From: Favolaschia claudopus
Taxonomy: Eukaryota > Basidiomycota > Agaricomycetes > Agaricales > Mycenaceae
Direction: 5' to 3'
Length of the DNA stretch: 64,000 nucleotides
NCBI GenBank assembly: GCA_037176885.1
Contig: JAWWNJ010000024.1
Span: 1,674,001-1,738,000, forward strand
Position numbers and translations under genes: made by a program. Shown in pieces: positions 1 through 13,025 of this stretch (positions are counted from its first letter, which is position 1; every line of letters begins with the position of its first letter). Below the pieces are notes generated by a model. That model worked only from the letters and a program-made list of their open reading frames with translations, searched no databases and was not told the DNA's origin.

Positions 1-3000
1 TGAGCGCGATGGCTTGCACGGTCGCTCGTGTTATTACCAATCGTCGGAGTTTGAATATATTCCCACGGCTTGCTCCCTGGCTTTTAACGTTGTGCATCTG
101 CCATGAGCAAACTCTGGCCGGGAAAGTACCTTCTATTGGATATATTAACAGGTCTATATACTAGGATTTACAATTTTCTGGCCGGAATAAGCCCAACTGA
201 ACAATCCATCAGTTTGACAGGATTTGTCAGCCGGTTTTGAATCTCGTCGTTGCCTGCACATTTTCTCTGGATTTGACTGACAAGTCTGTTCATTCAGGAA
301 TAAGAAAGGTCGGTTCAGCAAAATTTTTGCTAAAAACGCGCTTAACGGTGTGAAAAGGAGCCCAAGAAATTTATGATTATGTAATAAGGCGGGCGAGCGA
401 TCCGCCGACTGACCTTCTCAACAGACTACAACAACCGCAGGTACGAGGACCATATTGTTGTAGCGTCTGTCTACGAGAGACTAGACAGATGCTTGATTGA
501 CTTGAAGGTGAGTACGGCTAGGCGTCCGCGCATAGAAGCCTCAGGGTCTGCTCGACTATTGACGAGGGCGGAGAGTCGTGGACAGAGGTTTGGAGGAGTC
601 GAAGGGACAGAGAGAGCGGGGTGCGGGGGAACTCAGATAAAGAGAGCTGCGGGAGGGCATACAATGAAGACTTGGAGGAGGTGAAATCTGACTCCAAATC
701 CAATTGAATCTGTTATCGAGAGCCGGGCTGAGATGATGATTCAGACTTGATTGCAGCCGTCGCCCTTGGTGTGGCTATCCAGTACGAGGCAGGGGAGACC
801 ATGGAAAACGAGGACGGAAACCAGAAGGGTACTCGCAGGAACGAAGCCGGGCAGTCTATTCGATATGAGCGTCCGCACATGCGTGGACTAGCAGCGGCCT
901 TGCTCAAGGTCAATACCACCGTCAAGCCGTGCAGCGCGAACGTTTCGGCGGCACCCCCGAAGAGCAAGCACCCAACAGCGACACTAGTTGCGTCTCGTCC
1001 CCCATGCCCTCATGCCGGTGTGTGCACCAAAGATGGGTGGAATGTGTGGGACAGTAAGCACTGACACGGGTGTCGACAGGCCCAGGTGCAAGGACTTTGC
1101 TGATGATGTTAGGCGGCGAGAGCGACTCGACGCGAGGCGGATCAAGACGCCGCAGTGGCTTTCCAGCGCATAGAATCACAGCGAACACCGTCGCTATCGT
1201 AGTGCTGACACCTCGCTATGAAGAACCCGAGGAGGTACGGCGCGTGGCGGACCTCGCCCGCCCACACGCTCAGCGGCGCGAAATAGCCCGTGCGGACCAA
1301 CCCAGGTTACAATGGATCCATCGAGCGTACTTCATGCTGCGCCCACGCACACAACTCCGACCAACGTCACCTCACCAGCAACAGACGCAGCGCAGTCGCT
1401 AACCAGCCGAATCGTAGTCCTCTGCGCGCCAGCGCAGAAGCCGACCTCCTCGTACCCCTGATAAATAGCGAGCGGGGACTGCCCTGCTCCACTGCTACTC
1501 CGCCATCTATAAGGTGACGACGCGAGCTCTGATGAGCATTGCAGCGCAAAGCTGTGTCGAATGACGAGACTGAGATCCGAGGGCGGCGACAACCGATGAG
1601 GTAAACGAGGCGGCTGAATTGGCTCCGCCGTAGTAGCGCAAGGAGAGCTAGACTGAAAAGCAAATCACGGAGGCGGCGGCAATGATGTGTGGGTGAGCAC
1701 CACAACGAGGGGGGTTCTGAGTAGCGTGAGTCGGAGGACGACATGAATGTGAAGATGAGTACATACCTCCAGTTGACAGTGTATTCTGATCATGAGAGAC
1801 GGCGCCGCGCATAACGCAGGGAGTCATCGTCGCATCTCAAAGCCCCCCGCGACCCTGGTCTGCGTCAACTCTGGCGCTGATAAGGGGGCGACTCCGTTGT
1901 CGTCGTGCTCTTGATCCAAGTGCGTCTCGGCTGAAGGTCACTATGACGACGAGGAGCGAGCTATCCTTGAAGTGAAGGGCGGCTGTTGCGCATCCAGGAG
2001 AAACAGAGTATCGATGACGTTCGAGGGCGGGAGAGGTTGTCGCTGAAAGTCGACGGGCGTTTGGACGACGGGTACGATATCCCCAGTCGATCCAAAAGAG
2101 ACACGAAGGTCGAGCACGACACCCGCGAAACCACTGCGATGCGCCTACCGACGAAGAAAAAATGCTGAGCGTGGCCCACCCCTTCCACCAGACGCTCGCG
2201 TGCCACACGCAACCCACCCGTACCCGCTCAATACCGGGAAGACAGCGGATGGGTCGAGAATACTGAGAAGGGACGCGAGATGTGCGATTTGAAGATCAAT
2301 GGGTTGACGTTCTGATGACTGGATGATTCGTAGTGAGCTATGTAGGTAATAGGATGGAGGAAAAAGATATCCATACCGCGTCGTCGTCGCACTCAACGTT
2401 GAAGGGCATGGAGCGGTCCTTGCCTGGCACGGAGAAGCCGGTATGGAACAAACGAGATGAGATTGGGGCAGGTGTAAAGACGAAGCAGCGGCAAGATGCA
2501 AGGATATGACTGTCGCCAGAGCCAGAGCCAGCGTTCTTGTGGAGAAATTGGCGGGAAAAAAAAAGCGTCCACGAAACGAAGGCATCCTGCTCTTGACGAT
2601 ATACACTTAAAACACGACGGTGGTCGGCAACTCATCCTGCATTACAAGTCAGGATTGAACCGAACACGAACAATAGAGTAGTTCAAGTTCAGACGCACCT
2701 GCTTCGCATGACAGTACTCCACAGAGTCCTGAACCCGCATAGCTAACCAACTTCATGAGACGGATCGTTTGTGAACTTGAAGCTGCGGAGCTACTGCGGT
2801 GTTTCAGGAGTTTTCCGCCCCGCCCCAAACAGCCGTCAAACGCAGGAAGAGGAGTCTTGTAGGTACGATACGCGTGTATGGTCGCCAGTTGTTGAGCAGG
2901 CGCCCAAACGCAATTGAAGCGCTAAAGGCAAGCGATTTTTCCCAAGCTGACGAGGAGATTGAAGTTCGGCATAAGATAAAGAGACAGCTGGCCTACGATA

Positions 3001-3920
3001 TCATCCTTGCCACCAGAAAGAGTTGCGTAGAAGGAGAGTAAGGCATTTCGTTGACGAGTGAGTTCGCCGTGAACGGCGTTGACGAGAAGGTCGCAGTTGG
3101 CGAAGGACAAGGAGCGTGGGAACGAAAACTTCGGCTATTCGGTTATCTCTTGTCAACAACGACCATAACCTCAACGCGAACAATGCTCTTTGGACGTTAT
3201 TCTCGACTCTATCCCTCTCTGACAACAACCCATCTGTTTTGAAAACTTGTCTGTCGCATCCGAGTCTACATATCTAAGTACCCGACCCCTCCATTCTCTG
3301 CTCCGCAATTTGGAACTTCTCAGTCCTAAAAACACGTCCCGACCCAGAAATCCCCGCCGACCGAACGGATAAATACCGGACGCGCTGCTGCAAATCCATC
3401 ATGCTTTGTTCTGCTCCAACTACACCAAGTTTCAATCACAAACCTCCTCCTTGTTTCTCTGCGCCGCTGCCCGACCTATCGTCTCGAGCACTCTCGCCCA
3501 GCGGCAGGGTACCGTCGTTCCGAGTCTCCTTTACAATTAACTTATCTGTCGAATCTACACTTAGAGCGGTCATCTTCACAGGGAAGCCGCCACCACATCA
3601 TCAACAATTTCGACGCCCTCAAGTCACGCTCAGACTCGTGGCGTAGTGGCTCTGTTGCAGCCAGTTCCTTGAATACATCAATCAAACGACTGTCCACGAC
3701 GAAGACTCGCCACAAAACAATAGCTGTAAGTCAGTTTCGGTGGGGAAACTTCTCCGATCAACGGCACCGTGACAGTGCTCTGCTCTCGCTCTGTAACCTG
3801 ACAGTAATTTCTCTTCAATCCTCACAATGGCTTGTTGGTCTTTCTGGAGACCATGTCCACCCTCCCATTTTCTTCTTCCTCAGAAAACGGTTTCTACAGA
3901 GGCTTATCTTTGACACACCC
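1..3920. other. No supportable gene; GC-mixed intergenic or decayed sequence
   Basis: I read both strands and found only short open frames without a recognisable domain. A piece near 420-510 (+) reads like an exon followed by a GTGAGT donor. A minus-strand stretch at about 1950-2140 reads as plausible protein, but I could not connect it to a start or a neighbouring exon. A further minus-strand stretch at about 3000-3230 is coding-like but also isolated. No inverted or direct repeat of note was seen. Confidence 0.3.
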
Positions 3921-3965
3921 CTTGAGGAAAGTCTCTCTCCCAACCTGCCTTGGGGAGGCCGTGTT

Positions 3966-4856
3966 ATGGAACACGGTGAATGTGAAGAAGAAATCATAAA
4001 TGCTTATAACAGCCTTTCGTGTGCTCTCTACAAGAATGGAATTCCACCATCTAAAGATAGCTTGAAACTTCTTATACAGCTCTTATCCTTACCAGGTCAT
4101 GTCTCCTTAAATTCAGTTTGGCTGATGTTAGAGGAGAATTGGTATACAGATCTTGATTTTGGAGCAAAACTTCGGAGTCAGTGAGTCCTCAGTCACTTTA
4201 TGTTGGGATTGCTTTCAGCTGCAATAATACATCATTGGACGAGTGTATGTCATTATGAAGGTGTCAAGAGATATATTGATTCAGCATATCTGTATCTGCA
4301 CTCACCACTCCCTGAATGGCAGCCTCATATTCAACAAGAAATATGTTGTTGGATTATCATGTTTCAATTTATAAACTCCAAGCAACAATATCTTGAGAAA
4401 TACATTGCTGTGTTCAAAGCAATCTGGGCACCCAGCCTGAGCACCTTCGGACACAATTGTTTGGAAGAGGCTATTGGCCTAGTGTGTATTGCACTATCAG
4501 AGTTCTGGGCCACATTTGATCTCGCTATGCTCCTGAATCCTAAAAGTCTCTTTGCATGGCTGCAGTGTAGGACTTCAGTAATTCTTGATTGGCAGGTTCA
4601 GGAAACTGTGCATGCCACCCAGATGATGCAAGAATTGTTCATTTCACTACAGAGAACTTTGTTTGGGTTTGTAGAACGGATCCAGCTTTTACCCTTTGAA
4701 AACATGACACCAATGTCAGCAGCCTGCAAAGAAATTGTCAGAGACTTGGCTACGAAAATGGTGCACACAGAGACTATGGACTTGTTTGATACTCAGATTC
4801 AGATTTGTACAAAAATTGAGGAGACTAAGCAATTAGTAGTTATAGTTGAAACTTAG
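3966..4856 (+). pseudogene. Decayed copy of the DUF6535-gene C-terminal half
   Basis: The translation matches, segment by segment, the C-terminal half of the DUF6535 gene on the opposite strand at 5527-6756. Shared blocks include NGIPPSKD, EWQPHIQ, YLEKY, KAIWAPS or KTIWAPS, and QELF-SLQRTL. The copy lacks the membrane N-terminus. It is broken near 4182 by an in-frame TGA and a local insertion after the shared KLR motif, so two frames (to about 4184, then from about 4200) are needed to follow it. No promoter or start is evident. It lies tail-to-tail with the intact gene, about 670 bp apart. The divergence is large, so the duplication is not recent. Confidence 0.75.
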
Positions 4857-4919
4857 GATGTAGATTACCTGTACTCAGTAGATTTATTGTCAGGTTAAAT
4901 TGCAAGACAAAGATTAATC

Positions 4920-5304
4920 TACTATTGTGCCCAACGGGTATGAATTCTCTTAATGGGTCTGAATTTCCGATATTTCCCGCTCCCCGTCCATCATTTGGCC
5001 CCGGACTTTTTTGGGATTTATTCTTTCACTAATTCACTGCTAGACCCCCACAGCACTTGGGCTACGACACAAGGGAATTGGTCCAAAAGTAATTACCGAG
5101 TTGGCAAGTATTTCGATCTCAATCATCACTACATCAATTTACCTTGATAAAATGGTACCCTTTTCTCAACACCTCGCCCTCTCTGTATCCCAATATAACT
5201 CTGCAAACCCATAGAAAAGAAGTATAAGAGCTCATCCCAAAAATTCCGGACGCCAAAGAATTCAGACCCATTGGGAGAATTCATACCCGTTGGGCACAAT
5301 AGTA
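4920..5304. mobile_element. Short inverted-repeat element (MITE) with TA ends
   Basis: The left end CTATTGTGCCCAACGGG (from 4922) is repeated in reverse complement at the right end (to 5302). The inverted similarity continues inward through TATGAATTCTC and on to GGGTCTGAATT, roughly 45 bp in total. Both ends are flanked by TA, which fits a Tc1/mariner (Stowaway-like) target duplication. The interior of about 290 bp has no coding potential. Confidence 0.75.
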
Positions 5305-5526
5305 TCCAAACTTCAAAGCCAAAGATTAGGAATTTACCCATGATGTTTGACAGGCTCACAAGCTTCCAAAAACCGGTCATTTCCGCCACCTTAGATGCAT
5401 GTGGAGTGGGTCGGCATGAAGTACTTTCCCTCCATCCAAGAGATGATGAAAATAAGAACTGGGAGACACCATGGATATATATTCTACAACAAGAGACAAT
5501 TGATTGGAATCCAGACACTCTACTTC

Positions 5527-8500
5527 CTAAGTTATAACCAAAATTCCAGCAGTTTTTATTCTCTCTCGAATCCGATTGTGAATATTGTCCCTGGAGTTGT
5601 CAAATTCAGTTTCTGTTTGAGACATTGTAGTGGCCAAGATTGTGAGAATCTCTTGACAGGCTGCCAATATTGGTGTCTTGGCTTCAGCGGGTAAAGTCTG
5701 GATTTGTTTGACAGTTCCACACAGTGTTCTCTGTAGCGGAATGAACAATTCTTGTATCATCATCTGGGTGTGCTGGACAATTGACCAGACCTCCGTGTTC
5801 CAGTGCAGAATTAGTGAGTTGCTACACTCCAGCCATGCCAAGAGACTGTCAGAATCAAGAGGTGTGGCTGGGTCAAAAGCGGTCCAGAAGTCTAATAGTG
5901 CAACATGCACAAGCCCAACAGCCTCCTCAAAGTGATGGTTTGTGGGAATACTCCGGCTGGGTGCCCAAATTGTCTTGAACACAATATTGTATTTTTCTAG
6001 ATATTCTCCAATTGTGAATGAGATTGAATATATGTGAATCCAACTGCACAGCTCCTTCTGAATATGAGGCTGCCATTCAGGGATAGTTGAAAGCAAATAT
6101 GCTAAATCAATATAGCTCTTGATATAAGGTTCCCTCTCATGGTGCACCATGATAGCAGAAAGTGATGCCCACACTGAGTAATCCCGAAGTTTGGATCCCA
6201 ACTCCAGGTCCATATACCAATCATGCACATTCTCTTGTAGCAACAGGAAAGCTGCTGGTAATGAGAGAGACCCTTGTAAAGACAAGAGCTGGACAATAAG
6301 TTCTAAGTTATCTTTGGATGGTGGGATTCCGTTGTGATAGAGAGCACACAAAAGATTGTTAACAGTGTCTACAATCCTTCCTTCACATTCACCTTGTTCA
6401 TTGATAGGATTGGGAATGCATCTCAAGGCATTATAGATCCAGTGCTCTGCATCCGCATTCAAAGAAATCCAGTCTGCATCTAATGGTATGAAAGATTCTG
6501 ATTTCAACAATGCAATTTTAGATGATAATAAACCAGGGGTGGATATAACTTCAATCCAACCATCTGTTTGCGGAAGTGCTTGGCAAAACTGGTATGCAGC
6601 AGTTTGCCTTTTTCGCCATTGCACATCCCATTCTTTGTGGTCTTCACAGTTGCCGGCGAGTTGGAGTGTGAGTTTGAGAATATCAGCTCTAAGCCGCATG
6701 TCAGTCTGCTCTGACTCCAGTTTGGATGGTAGTGTCTTCAATATTTTCTCATACAATAAAACCTCATATGCACTTCGAGGATCTGAATCAGCATGGTCTC
6801 AGTATCATTTATAGATGACAGTACCTTTTATCTTTGACTCTCATATCATTTGCAGTAATATTCCCATCTACCAAACAGAAGTATACAACAAAGAGGTATT
6901 CGGAGAAGGTTGAACATGTCAGGCTACTGCCTGAATTTAGTTCTGCAGCTCGGTGTTTCAAGTATGTGATTGTACTGGGGTTAAATCTGGGCCATGGTTT
7001 GACTTTCAACTTGAAGTGTAAAGCCCTCATCAGCCATGGCTGACTTGGTATTTCTGTCAAACGTGGTGACTTATAATCACTTATGATGCTCAGAACAGTT
7101 GCCAGCTCGGATGAGACAGTATTGAAAAGATAATGAGAAATGTCTATGTCAGGTGGAAAGGAACTGTCTGCTCTGTGAAGACATTGCATAATTATATAGC
7201 CCTGTCCGAATTGAGTGGCACAAGAGCTCATACCATCCCGTAGCCTATTCAGATGGAGGAACTCTATGTTGGAAGACTTTGAATATTCAAAGCAGCTCAG
7301 AAACATTTCCTGCATGACCTGGATGTATGGCTGCAAATCCAGATCTACTGGCCACTGTAAATCAATCGACATATCTGCAGCCTGAGCAAGCAGTATAGGG
7401 TCTGTGGAGGTCTTGAGAACCCAGGAAACTCCTGAAACCTCGGGAGATGGTATGACTGGATCAACAAATAGAGGAGCCAGCTGATCTGAATCAAGTGCAA
7501 TGGATCCAGCAGTTTGCTGTAAAGTGAACATGGGTAAAAGATCTCTTGATTGTTCAATCAACTTTGAACAGAGTCCTCTAATCTGTGTACACATCCACCA
7601 GGATTGCAATGTACACTTCTCATAAAGTGCCCGTCCTTGGCTTCTTACGGATTTGGTGAACACATAAGAACCTATTGCTCTGAAGAACGGTGCAAGAGGT
7701 GTCTGGAAAGGTGAATCTTTGAAGAATATAGCAGACGCAAGGAGTGCAAGGTATGCTATAGCACCTCCAGCTGTTATTCCTAGGACTATGCCTGCAAGAA
7801 CACGATGTATCTTCCAAAGATAGACTGACAGAGCAGAGGCAAAGAGAAATAATCCGAACTGAAGCAACAGTGGGAAGGCTTGCATGATGAGTTCAAATCT
7901 CCATTTTTCCAGGCCGTTCAACTTTCTTTGACGTTCAAGACCTCGAGCTTCGACAGTGCCCCGTTCACCTGCTGCAGAGTAGTACATCAACCATTGCTTT
8001 CCCAGAACCGCAAGAAGTGCTGCAAGTAGGGTTGATCCTAGGCTGATGTACAGTAAACTTTGCGCAATCACAGTAAGGCAACTGGGGGTTGTTTCAAATT
8101 TGGGTTGTATTTGTATGATAAAGGCTGAGGCAACAGCTGAGAAAAGTCCAGCCTCCAAACAAGGTGAGAATGATTGAAGATATAAGGGCAGAAAAGAACA
8201 AACAAAGATCAAAGATGCATCAAGGTCAGTGCCATATTTTTGAAGGAATTCTTTATCATATTCATTTGCAAGAGCCATATAGCCATTCCAGAAAGCGGTC
8301 CTCTTATCAGGTGTTGGAGGTTTTGGCTTCAGATCTGCAATTGCCTGGCATATTCTAGAGATTTATCATGATCCATATACAAAGAATTGGAGAGCAATTT
8401 ACTCCTGTTGTTGTCGGAGAAGACATGAGAAGCCTGTTTCAAGAGCTTGAATCAACCTATATGGTATTTGAGCCAGCAATGAATGAATAGAGAGATTGCA

Positions 8501-8980
8501 ATGAGCCACCAGAAGCCACCTGACGGCTCTAACGGCATGCACTGTGGAGCGGCTACATCATATGGTGGCTGCTAGCAGCTCACTGGCGGCTGGTTGGCAG
8601 TTTAAAGTCATGTCATTTCAATATCTAGTCAATGTTCAAGGTGTAGAAAGTTTGCATGGTGGTCACATACCTGGCCTCCACAACCTCCCGTGAAGAAATC
8701 TTGGACTTTGACTTTGAAAGCAGCCAATGTGCTCCGCATGCCATCAGAGCCGCTAGGCGGCTTCTGGCGGCTCACCGCAAAGTGTCTAATGAATGAAAAA
8801 TTCCACTCACCTCTCATTATCTGAGACAGTCTGGACTACTGCATCAGTATGGGATTCGGGAGGTCTGGGTGGGGATTCTCTGCTAGCTGTGTGAGCCTTG
8901 AGAGGTGGAAGGTGAGTAATAGTTGCATGCCTTCCATTCTCGTTCAAGGGCAGACCGGCAATGGTTTCGATAGTGTTCAT
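5527..8980 (-). CDS. DUF6535-domain membrane protein
   Basis: The exon ending at 8153 reads DASLIF, then after a 51-nt intron (8153-8203) AGLFSAVASAFIIQ, the hallmark start of the DUF6535 domain found in large paralogous families of Agaricomycetes. At least three hydrophobic segments follow (AFIIQ; SLLYISLGSTLLAALLAVLG; LLLQFGLFLFASALSVYLW then IVLGITAGGAIAYLALLASA), so it should sit in a membrane. After a second intron (6773-6824, 52 nt, chosen because it joins the frames) comes a soluble C-terminal region of about 410 residues ending at 5527. An acceptor at about 8355 starts the exon carrying the WNGY motif. I place the start at an ATG at 8980, in an exon whose GTGAGT donor is near 8810; the exons between 8400 and 8780 are uncertain. 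Function is unknown. A decayed partial copy faces it at 3966-4856. Confidence 0.75.
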
Positions 8981-9364
8981 TGTGGTGGGAGGCCAAGATA
9001 GGATGAGCGTGTAAAGAGAAACTTGGACCAAGTTGCTCTTACTCGGACCCACACCTCGTGCCAGGAACACAATTGACAGGATGCATGTGCTTCTTGTACT
9101 TTTTTTGACAGCTGCACGACAGCTGCCTTCATTTCCGCGCCTCCCTGATGCATATCATTAGATCCCAATGCAACCTTCCCGCCCCTTGAGATGGAAGCCG
9201 CCGCCCTGAATTCTTGGGTAAAACAGAGTACTCAGCCTACATATTTTCAGTCCAAATGGCGGGATTCTATGTATGGAATTACTCACAATGCCTAGCCAAA
9301 GATTGAATTCGAGGAATCAAAGGGGAAGACGGGAGGTGTCAATTGGAGGGAATTCAAATGTACC

Positions 9365-9492
9365 ACTTGAGCATATTAGCAGCTGATGAAAAGTATTTTG
9401 CACCAGAACGCTGATTGGCTGCTCCACACTTTTACGGCCGCTGATTGGTCTAGCAAATGCACACTTTTCACCAGTTGCTAATATGTTCTAGT
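9365..9492. mobile_element. Tiny inverted-repeat element (MITE)
   Basis: A 128-bp unit whose ends form an imperfect inverted repeat of about 30 bp. The left end starts ACTTGAGCATATTAGCAGC and the right end in reverse complement starts ACTAGAACATATTAGCAAC. Both then run into TG-TGAAAAGT. The interior repeats GCTGATTGG twice. I could not fix a target-site duplication; TA lies four to five bases outside each end. Confidence 0.55.
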
Positions 9493-12400
9493 AAGTAGGT
9501 TATTTTAAACTCCCCATTGTTGTCAACCCGTTCGCGTAGACAAGGACGAAATGAACCCAACAAAGTCTACCCCTACCGTATACAAACACAACAATCGCGC
9601 CTTGTATATTCAATTCGAGCTGCAAGAAATTCAATTACTGAAAGTTAGCATTTTTTGCGCCACCCGATGCACAAATTTAGAACATATAGTAACCATCGAA
9701 AATATTTGACTTGCGCCGAGGTCCTGGGGACGGAAGAGGATATATTCGAAGCCGTGTCTGTTTTGCGTAAAGGGCTAGAGAGAGGAATACGTAGTGAATG
9801 GGTAGAACTCCGTAGATCTCGGACAACTCACTTTGGAACCGAAATACACCGGCACTTGATCAAAGACCTTGGCCACCTCTATTTGCGGCAACAGTTTGCG
9901 ACTGCACACCTTGCCACTGCTGACTATGAAAATGCTTTCCGGCTTGTTCCCGGCCAAAGAATATGGCTGAAATAAGTCGTACTTATCGGCCGTAAGATGT
10001 TTTCCGTGACTCAAACTTCCGAGTCGGCGGCCGTGCAGTGCAGAAAGGCATACTCACAGTAACCAATACAGAATAATACTATCTGTGTGGTTTTCCGCAG
10101 AAAATCATGAGAAATCTACTCGCGCCAACTGTCAAATCAGAACAACCGCAACATCAAAGCAATTCAACCGTGAGAATATTCAGTAATTTTGCACTTCATC
10201 TTTGTCTCTCCTGAGTTATTTTCCGCTGAGCTTGCCGGAAAATGAATGTGAGTACTGTAATAAGGTCAGAAACCTCATGTTCGATCTCGTTGCAAGTCCA
10301 GTTTCTACTTCAATATCTACGATGACTTCTATAAATCTCTGTTACCTACCCTTTTACCGGTACCTAGCTGTGTCGTACCCTATGTATGCACTGGCACCTG
10401 TGTCCCCGTACCCGTCATCCGTCTGTCAAGACATCCGTCTGTCAAGACATCCGTCTGTCAAGACATCCGAATGTTCCTCAAGGCTCGAGCGAGACAGGCT
10501 CAAGCCCTAGTATTCTCCCATTGGTAAGATGATTCATCTTGAAATCAACTTCGGGGCAGATTCACTTCTTCAAACATTCTATGTTAGTTCGGAGCCCCAG
10601 GCGCTGATTCTTGGCTTGTATGATGATTATTGGGTACTTAAATTATTTCGATTCTTGCCCTCCACGACTCTTCACAATTGTGGGCTATAAGTAATCCTCA
10701 AAGTATCACTTGATTCAGATTCCGCCTTCAACATGTTTTCTTCGAACCTCGTGTTGAAAACAAATTGCAAAAAACTATTTCTTGGCACTTCTGGGTTGGT
10801 TTCCAGACCGCATTTCGAGCCGGAAAGTATCAAGTACAGCTCACTTGATCTGTCAAGTCTGTACAACCGATTTAAATCGTGATCCAGTGAGTATCAGCAA
10901 AGTATCAAGAACTCACACGCAGTCGGCATGCAAAAGATTACCAAAAGATCAATACATACAGCTCAGAATTTCTTGAATATTATTTGAAACGGAAAGACGA
11001 ACCGGTACGCAGCACAAACACACACGAGTAATAAAGAATATGCCAAAACGAATATCGAGTCAACTCGACGCTCACCGCCTGTATAGCAGCGAGTCAGCTT
11101 CCTTATATTGATTGGGCAAGGCGGCGGCGCAAACATGCGGGAGGAGGTATTGTGGTGGATGGAAGAGCAGGGTTGGTTCTTGGCGAGCTGAATCAAATTC
11201 AAAAGAAAGATAGAAAAGCTGTTGAAGTGCGACGTACGTTTATTAGTGCTGTGCAAAGAGCTCTTTCGAGATGTGAAGGTCGAGTCAGCGAACCAGAACC
11301 GCGGTGGGTTGAAGCTTTCCTTTGAATCACAGATACCGGAACTCTCAAGTAAGGAGAGAGATAGAGATAGACCGTCTTTTATTCACCGAGTGAATCGAGG
11401 AGGTTGAGGCTGTGGTTTTGTGCGGTACGTTCTCGTTCTCCTTCGGCGAACTCGACATCGAAGAAGGTCCCCCCATGAGCGTTGCTGCCCTCCTAGCCAA
11501 AGCCGCGCGCAACTCGGTCATTATCGGCGTCTCATCCACCATATCCTCCTTCTGCTGCTGTTGTCGGCGGGGATGAAGCATCGCGGGCGACGGAGCGGGG
11601 GTGAGACGCGACTCCTGCATGAAGAAATGAAGCTTCGCCGCTGTCCCCGTCAGCGTCGGCGTCACTTTCGCGAAATCCGCTGCCTGAGCTCCGTGAGCGA
11701 GTCCTCATCGACGCCGCTGTGCTTCTGGCTCACCCGCATGCGCTTGAAGGCCTGGGTGATCCTCAGACGCGGTTTCGATTGGATCTAGTAGAGCCCCACT
11801 CCTCATGGCCTGGTCCTGGCCAGCTTATGTGCGGAGGCGTGGCACAGTAGCAAAGCCGGCAGAGAACTGGCTAGGGGAGCCATAATGAACTTTCAATGGA
11901 AGACAGCTGCGCCAGATCAAAGAGCACGAAAAAAATAAAGTTATTAGCAAGGAGTAGACGGAGAGCAGGAGTTTTGAGTCCAACAAGCCTGAGAGTCCGA
12001 AGGTGAGTCCTGAGTTTGGGCTGCGATCTCTTGTTCGGCGTTGATTGGTGCCAAGAACCAGCAAATAATGGATATCCGAGTCGCGTTCAGCACAAGGAGT
12101 ATTTTGAGTCGTGGTGAAAAAGACGTTAGCCGTATAGCCGACTATCTCATTCCCACGTTCCTTCTCTTCCACGAACGACGTCCTGCTTGCGTCCTGCTCG
12201 TCAACGCCGACGACGACGACCGCGTCCGACGTACTTAGCCATCGACAGAATGATCTCCCCCCTCTACTCAACTCTTCCTGGTGTGAAGGAGGACCCCTAG
12301 CCCGCCCAGCCTCCAGTACATATCAATTTTCATTGAAATCTCATCGATATCGTTTGGGCAACGATCATACGTGTTGGCGCTTTGCTTGCGTCCAGGGCGC

Positions 12401-12594
12401 CGAACTATGCTACTGGCTACGAAGACCTGGTTCTGAGGACTCGACGCCGACGTCTGATGATCATTTTGTAGTCAGACACCACCGTATTTGCGGGGATTTT
12501 ACCAGCCTTGCCAACTACTGGGTGGAGACTTCGTGTAGTCTAACGATAAGCTTCAGGTGCGTCTGACACATTATAACGCTCGCGGTCCCGTTTA
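9493..12594. other. Mostly non-coding stretch with isolated open frames
   Basis: A 106-codon open frame at 9655-9975 (+) has no recognisable motif. A minus-strand piece at 11345-11700 reads TPTLTGTAAKLHFFMQESR and then ELRAALARRAATLMGG, which looks like real protein and may continue upstream through a GTGAGC...CTCAG intron at about 11700-11750. I could not build a complete gene or name a family. Nothing else was supported. Confidence 0.3.
10416..10469. repeat. 16-bp tandem repeat, about 3.4 copies
   Basis: The unit CATCCGTCTGTCAAGA is repeated three times perfectly and then begins a fourth time (CATCCG) before diverging. It is a small local minisatellite without an obvious role. Confidence 0.9.
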
Positions 12595-12990
12595 TTGCTG
12601 TTTGCGGAAATGTTGAGACTACGTAACAAATCACCCTTTTTTGGTATGCGGCACCATATCCTTTGTTCTGAGCTCATTTCTGGACGGATCGCCATAAAAA
12701 CATATGGAGAATGCGTCTTTTTGAAAGGCGAATCGAATGGTATAGATTTTGTAGTATAATACACAAATTTAGTGAACCCAATTTCCGCCAGCTTCCCCGA
12801 AGCATGAGAATTTTCTTGCCAACCAAGCGGCCGTTTTGGACGAAGTAAAAACACAAATCTACGCGTCTACCTCCTACCTACACACCCCGCAAGTTGTAGG
12901 GAAAACGGGACAGAAATGACGCGCAACTGACGCGTCCAAGAATCCCCATCAACTCAGTAACTCAGTGACGCGTCACGGTCGCGTATCTCT
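12595..12990 (+). repeat. Left terminal inverted repeat (396 bp)
   Basis: This matches the reverse complement of 16044-16439 along its whole length. It contains ACGCGT-rich sequence near the inner edge (GTGACGCGTCAC) that could bind a protein. A mirrored pair of open frames encoded in the two repeats (ending near 12540 and 16593) is a by-product of the duplication and I do not count it as a gene. Confidence 0.95.
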
Positions 12991-13025
12991 CTCTCTCTTT
13001 CCTCCATGCTCAAACACTCGACACG

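Noticed and set aside
1367..2606. Several 120-150 codon minus-strand open frames as a gene
   Set aside because: They overlap in different frames without workable introns and contain Arg/Ser-rich composition typical of spurious frames.
10416..10469. Short direct repeats as a CRISPR array
   Set aside because: The copies are back-to-back with no spacers, in a eukaryotic genome.
12540..12854. Open frame in the left TIR, mirrored at 16180-16593
   Set aside because: It is present only because the TIR is duplicated. The two frames end differently outside the repeat and show no domain.
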